From BD2-11 sp965221785 (GTDB lineage Bacteria > Gemmatimonadota > Gemmatimonadetes > Longimicrobiales > Gaopeijiaceae), in NCBI GenBank assembly GCA_965221785.1, contig CBDCSR010000003.1:2170001-2234000 (forward strand): 64,000 nucleotides of DNA. The letters run 5' to 3'. Under the pieces are notes generated by a model. The model was given only the letters and a program-made list of their open reading frames with translations. It did no database searches and was not told the origin of the DNA. This document shows positions 60,297-64,000 of this stretch, piece by piece (position 1 is the stretch's first letter; each line of letters starts with the position of its first letter). The translations under genes were made by a program, and so were the position numbers.

Positions 60297-62423
60297 ATGC
60301 TGAAAAGAATCGAGCGACAGTTTGCAGGACGCACCCTGGTCCTGGAGACCGGGCGCATGGCGAGGCAAGCCCACGGAGCCTGCCTCGTTCGTTTTGGTGA
60401 CACGATGGTGCTGTGCACGGCCACGGCACAGATGAAGCCCACACACCTTCCCTTCTTTCCTCTCACGGTCGAGTACCGCGAAAAGACCTATGCCGGCGGC
60501 AAGATTCCCGGGGGCTTCTTCAAGCGGGAGGGCCGGCCGGGCGAAAAGGAGATCCTGGCGGCGCGCTCCATCGACCGCCCCATCCGTCCGCTGTTCCCGA
60601 AAGGGTACATGAACGAGACGCAGGTCATCTGCTACATCCTGAGCGCGGATCAGGAGAACGACGCGGACGTCCTCGGCCTGATCGGCGCCTCGGTGGCGCT
60701 CAACATGTCGAAGATTCCCTTCCACGTCCCGGTGGCGTCGGTGCGCATGGGCCGGATTCAGGGCTCCTGGATCGTGAATCCCACCTTCCAGCAGCTCGAA
60801 TACTCGGATGTCGACCTGGTGGTGGCGGGATCGGCCGAGGCGATCACCATGGTCGAAGGCGCTGCGGTCGAAGTGCCCGAGGAAGACCTCCTCGCGGGGC
60901 TGGCCGTGGCTCACGGGGCGATCCGCGAGCTGGTGGCCATGCAGCGTGATCTCCTCGCCGGAGCTTCCGAGGACGCGATGGAGTGGACCAGCGTGGAGCC
61001 GGCTCCGGAGCTCGTCGACCAGGTTGAAGCGCTCGCCCGGGAGGGAGTGGCGGCCGCGTTCGAAGTGGAGGAAAAGCAGGCCCGGGCCGCGGTGTTGGCC
61101 GAGCTCGGGGAGGAGGTGGCCGGCCAGCTGCAGGACCGGGGGACGGAGAGTGAAGAAGTCCGCGCCGCAGTGAAGGGAGTCCTGCGCAACCTGGAAAAGC
61201 AACACGTTCGGGCGGGAATCCTCGACCATGGCAGGCGCGCCGACGGTCGGGGCGTGGACGACGTCCGTGAACTCGGCTGCGAGGTGGGCGTCCTGCCCCG
61301 GCCGCATGGTTCGGCCCTCTTCACGCGCGGGCAGACGCAGGCCCTGGGCGTCGTCACCCTCGGCACGTCGCGCGACGAACAGCGCATCGATTCGATCGAC
61401 ACGCTCGAGGAGACGACAAAGTCGTTCATGCTGCACTACAACTTCCCGCCCTTCTCAGTGGGCGAGGCGAGGCCGATCCGCGGCACATCGCGGCGGGAGG
61501 TGGGACACGGCAACCTGGCCGAACGCGCCATCCAGCCCCTGCTTCCCGACTACGACGACTTCCCCTACACCATCCGCGTGGTGTCCGACGTTCTGGAGTC
61601 GAACGGCTCTTCGTCCATGGCTTCCGTTTGCGCGGCTTCGCTGTCGCTGATGGATGCGGGGGTTCCGCTCAAGGCGTCCTGCGCCGGGGTGGCGATGGGC
61701 TTGGTGAAGGAGGGTGAACGCTTCGAGGTCCTTACCGACATTCTGGGGCTCGAGGACGCCCTGGGGGACATGGACTTCAAGGTAGCCGGGACCCGCAAGG
61801 GCGTCACGGCGATTCAGATGGACATCAAGATCGCGGGGCTCGATCTGGCGATCATGCAGGAGGCGCTGGGAAGGGCGCGCACGGCGCGGCACCGCATCCT
61901 CGACGCCATGAATCACGCCATTCCCACCGCGCGCACCGACCTGTCTCAGTATGCTCCACGCATCATCTCGATCTCGATCAACCCTGAGAAGATTGGTGAG
62001 ATCATCGGCCCTAAAGGAAAGACTATCAGGGCGATACAGGATGAGACCGGAGCGAAGATCGACATCGAGGATTCCGGGGTAGTGAAGATCGCCGCCGTCT
62101 CGGGTGAGGCCGGCGTACGCGCCCGCGAGATGATCGAAGCCATCGCCCAGGAGCCGGAAGTCGGACGCATCTACGAGGGTCCGGTCAAGAACACGACCAC
62201 CTTCGGAGCCTTCATCGAGATCTTCCCGGGCACCGAGGGGCTCTGCCACATCTCGGAGCTGGCCGAGGGCCGTGTCGGCAAGACCGAGGACGTCCTCAAG
62301 GTCGGCGAGATGGCGCGGGTCAAGTTGCTCGCGATCGACGAGAAGGGCCGGCTGCGTCTCTCCAGGCGCGCGGCGCTTGCCGACAACACCCGGCGCGGCA
62401 AGTCGTCTCGGGCCCGCCGGTGA
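60297..62423 (+). CDS. pnp: Polynucleotide phosphorylase
   Basis: 3'-5' phosphorolytic exoribonuclease of the RNA degradosome. 708 residues: two RNase PH domains ('LVLETGRMARQAHGACLVRFGDTMVLCTATA' and 'LFTRGQTQALGVVTLGTSRDEQRID'), 'SFMLHYNFPPFSVGEARPIRGTSRREVGHGNLAERAI', 'SNGSSSMASVCAASLSLMDAGVPLKA', a KH domain with 'IGEIIGPKGKTIRAIQDETGAKIDIED', and an S1 domain 'EGPVKNTTTFGAFIEIFPGTEGLCHISELAEGRV'. The rpsO-pnp order is conserved. The stop overlaps the next gene's GTG (GTGA). Confidence 0.96.
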   Translation: MLKRIERQFAGRTLVLETGRMARQAHGACLVRFGDTMVLCTATAQMKPTHLPFFPLTVEYREKTYAGGKIPGGFFKREGRPGEKEILAARSIDRPIRPLFPKGYMNETQVICYILSADQENDADVLGLIGASVALNMSKIPFHVPVASVRMGRIQGSWIVNPTFQQLEYSDVDLVVAGSAEAITMVEGAAVEVPEEDLLAGLAVAHGAIRELVAMQRDLLAGASEDAMEWTSVEPAPELVDQVEALAREGVAAAFEVEEKQARAAVLAELGEEVAGQLQDRGTESEEVRAAVKGVLRNLEKQHVRAGILDHGRRADGRGVDDVRELGCEVGVLPRPHGSALFTRGQTQALGVVTLGTSRDEQRIDSIDTLEETTKSFMLHYNFPPFSVGEARPIRGTSRREVGHGNLAERAIQPLLPDYDDFPYTIRVVSDVLESNGSSSMASVCAASLSLMDAGVPLKASCAGVAMGLVKEGERFEVLTDILGLEDALGDMDFKVAGTRKGVTAIQMDIKIAGLDLAIMQEALGRARTARHRILDAMNHAIPTARTDLSQYAPRIISISINPEKIGEIIGPKGKTIRAIQDETGAKIDIEDSGVVKIAAVSGEAGVRAREMIEAIAQEPEVGRIYEGPVKNTTTFGAFIEIFPGTEGLCHISELAEGRVGKTEDVLKVGEMARVKLLAIDEKGRLRLSRRAALADNTRRGKSSRARR

Positions 62424-63730
62424 CACCTGCCCGGTACCGCCGATCCCTGCGGTCCACCGGGCCAGTCGCGTCGGCTCCTGCCGCCCCGTCCACGACCCGG
62501 AACCGGGACCGCATGGCGGTCACCACGCTCGGGTCCGGCATCCAGGTACTGAGCGAATCCATTCCCGGGGTCCGCTCCGCGGCGGTCGGCGTCTGGGTCC
62601 CACAGGGTTCGGCGCACGAAGGCGAGGACGTTCTGGGGGCGAGCCATCTGCTGGAGCACCTGGTTTTCAGGGGAACGCAACACCGTTCACGCGAACAGAT
62701 CGCGCTCGCCCTCGAGAGTCTGGGTGGTTCCCTGGACGCGTTCACAAGCCGGGAACACACGAGCTTTCAGGCCCGCGTGCTGGATGAACATCTGCCCCAG
62801 GCGCTCGATGTGCTTGCGGACCTGGTGCTCTTCCCCACGCTCCTCGAAAAGGACCTGAAACTCGAGCGGCGCGTCGTGCTCGAAGAGATCTCCACGATCG
62901 AGGATACTCCCGAGGACTTCGCCTTCGAGTTGCACAGCCAACATCTGTGGGACCGGCATCCCTACGGGGCATCCATTCTCGGCACCCGCGACACCGTGTC
63001 GTCGATCGGGAGAGATACCCTGTGCGATCTGCACGGGAGGCGTTATGGCGCGCGAGGCATGGTCGTCGCCGCCACCGGCAACGTGGCGCACGATCAGGTG
63101 GTGGAGCTGGCCGCGCACTACTTCCGGCGCGTAGCGGACGGTGTTCCCGCGACCCCGATCCCCGAACCGGGGCCGGTGGAGGGAAGGGAGGTTCATGTCC
63201 GACGGGAGACGGCCCAGACCCACATTGTGGCCGGAACGGTCACCCCTCCCCGGGCCGACCGCAGGCGATACGCCCTGGTGCTGCTCGCGGCGGCGATGGG
63301 GGGCGGCATGAGTTCCCGGCTGTTCCGGCGCATTCGCGAAGAACTGGGCCTGGCCTACTCGGTGTATACCTTCCAGTCCTTCTATTCGCGCGCGGGGATT
63401 TCCGGCATCTACGCGGGCACTCGTCACGACGCGGCCGGCCAGGTCATCGATGCCATCAGGGAAGAGCTGGCGGCCCTGGCCCGTGACGGTCTCCCTGGCG
63501 ACGATCTCGTCCAGATCAAGAGTCAGGTCAAGGGGCAGATCATGCTCTCCCTGGAGAGCCCGGGCACCCGGTTGTACCGGCTGGCGGGGTTCGCCCTGCA
63601 CCAGGAGCCCTTCACAACGCTGGACGAACTCCTGTCACGCATCGATCGCGTGACGGAAGCGGAGGTCGCCGAATGCGCGGCCCGGTTCTTTCATCCCGAC
63701 CGCCAGTGCCTGCTTCGTCTGGGACCTTGA
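62420..63730 (+). CDS. M16-family zinc metallopeptidase (processing peptidase-like)
   Basis: 436 residues. Inverted zinc motif 'HLLEHLVFRGT' (His76, Glu79, His80) with the distal Glu in 'RRVVLEEISTIEDTPEDFAFE'. The C-terminal half carries 'SSRLFRRIREELGLAYSVYTFQSFYSRAGISGIYAGT', typical of M16B enzymes. Similar genes follow pnp in many bacteria; substrates are unknown. GTG 62420 overlaps pnp. The first 31 residues are Ala/Arg/Ser-rich and not conserved, so ATG at 62513 is an alternative start. Confidence 0.92.
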   Translation: MTPARYRRSLRSTGPVASAPAAPSTTRNRDRMAVTTLGSGIQVLSESIPGVRSAAVGVWVPQGSAHEGEDVLGASHLLEHLVFRGTQHRSREQIALALESLGGSLDAFTSREHTSFQARVLDEHLPQALDVLADLVLFPTLLEKDLKLERRVVLEEISTIEDTPEDFAFELHSQHLWDRHPYGASILGTRDTVSSIGRDTLCDLHGRRYGARGMVVAATGNVAHDQVVELAAHYFRRVADGVPATPIPEPGPVEGREVHVRRETAQTHIVAGTVTPPRADRRRYALVLLAAAMGGGMSSRLFRRIREELGLAYSVYTFQSFYSRAGISGIYAGTRHDAAGQVIDAIREELAALARDGLPGDDLVQIKSQVKGQIMLSLESPGTRLYRLAGFALHQEPFTTLDELLSRIDRVTEAEVAECAARFFHPDRQCLLRLGP

Positions 63731-63762
63731 AGCCGCGGCGGACGCCCGCAGCCCGCGAACGA

Positions 63763-63790
63763 ACTCCCCCCGGCATTCGAGCCGCGATGC
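63763..63790 (+). repeat. 28-bp intergenic repeat, copy 2
   Basis: 26 of 28 positions match 4985-5012; the differences are at positions 7 and 21 of the element. It ends seven bases before the alanine dehydrogenase start. Meaning unknown. Confidence 0.6.
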
Positions 63791-63797
63791 CAACCCC

Positions 63798-64000
63798 ATG
63801 CTGATCGGAGTTCCCGCCGAGATCAAGACGCACGAATACCGGGTCGCGCTGGTCCCGGCGGGCGTGGAAGCCCTGACCCAGGCCGGCCATCAAGTGCTCA
63901 TCGAGAAGGGCGCAGGCCTGGCAAGCGGTTTCACCGACGATTTCTACCAGCGCGCGGGCGCGGAAGTGGTGGAGGGCGCGGGCGAGCTCTGGGCGCGCGC
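63798..64000 (+). CDS. ald: Alanine dehydrogenase (N-terminal fragment, cut by window edge)
   Basis: NAD-dependent oxidative deamination of L-alanine. Only 67 codons are in the window. 'LIGVPAEIKTHEYRVALVPAGVEALTQAGHQVLIEKGAGLASGFTDDFYQRAGAEVV' is the alanine dehydrogenase/PNT N-terminal domain, and the 'EIKTHEYRVAL' form is typical of alanine dehydrogenase rather than PntAA. ATG at 63798 begins the conserved sequence. It is a distant paralogue of the pntAA gene at 11512. Confidence 0.85.
   Translation, partial: MLIGVPAEIKTHEYRVALVPAGVEALTQAGHQVLIEKGAGLASGFTDDFYQRAGAEVVEGAGELWAR

Noticed and set aside
63763..63790. Repeat core with TTCGAGC read as the T-arm of a tRNA gene
   Set aside because: No acceptor, D or anticodon arms around it, and the two copies do not keep the stem pairing.

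Overview
The window is high-GC chromosomal DNA from a diderm (Gram-negative type) bacterium. The evidence for two membranes is a TolC-type channel, a MacA/MacB-like pair, two beta-barrel proteins, a lipoprotein and a site-2 protease. Gene content and order (split three-subunit PntAA/AB/B transhydrogenase, NtrY/NtrX-type regulators, partner-switching regulators, GatCAB, long GC-rich linkers) would fit Gemmatimonadota or a similar high-GC lineage. That placement is inference, since no rRNA gene is present. No prophage, insertion sequence, CRISPR array, tRNA or rRNA gene was recognised.

Layout. 1-3.9 kb: efflux cluster on the minus strand (TolC, MacA-like adaptor, MacB-like permease cut by the left edge). 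4.1-11.4 kb: a secreted protein of unknown function, a very large NtrY-like histidine kinase, an RsbRD_N-domain protein and a group II PLP decarboxylase. 11.5-15.4 kb: pntAA-pntAB-pntB and a beta-barrel protein. 15.5-17.1 kb: a ComM/YifB ATPase. 17.1-22.9 kb: a signalling island made of an operon for a response regulator/PP2C phosphatase, an orphan periplasmic binding protein and a histidine kinase, divergent from an RsbW-like kinase and an RsbV-like antagonist. 23.0-29.2 kb: porin, fhs, thpR, an NtrX-like sigma54 activator and lepB.

29.3-37.5 kb is a long housekeeping run: rplM-rpsI-rpsB-tsf-pyrH-frr-uppS-cdsA-dxr-rseP. 37.5-40.8 kb (minus strand) holds a ManC-like enzyme, a GlmU-like enzyme and a WalJ-type metallo-hydrolase. 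40.9-49.6 kb holds a lipoprotein, serS, an orphan histidine kinase, a UvrD/PcrA helicase and gatC-gatA-gatB. 49.6-52.2 kb holds a membrane-anchored coiled-coil protein, murA and a small coiled-coil protein. 52.4-63.7 kb is the nusA-infB-ylxP-rbfA-truB-ribF-PCD-rpsO-pnp-M16 protease run. The window ends in the first codons of an alanine dehydrogenase.

Many neighbours overlap by GTGA, ATGA or TGATG (for example pcrA/gatC/gatA/gatB, rbfA/truB/ribF/PCD and the signalling operon), so translational coupling is common.

The most interesting items are the binding protein-kinase-phosphatase-anti-sigma cluster, a 1,390-residue multi-sensor kinase, a MurA with Asp where the fosfomycin-target Cys normally sits, a strong terminator with an adjacent palindrome just before nusA, an rpsO leader with mutually exclusive pairing elements, and a 28-bp intergenic repeat found upstream of two unrelated genes.
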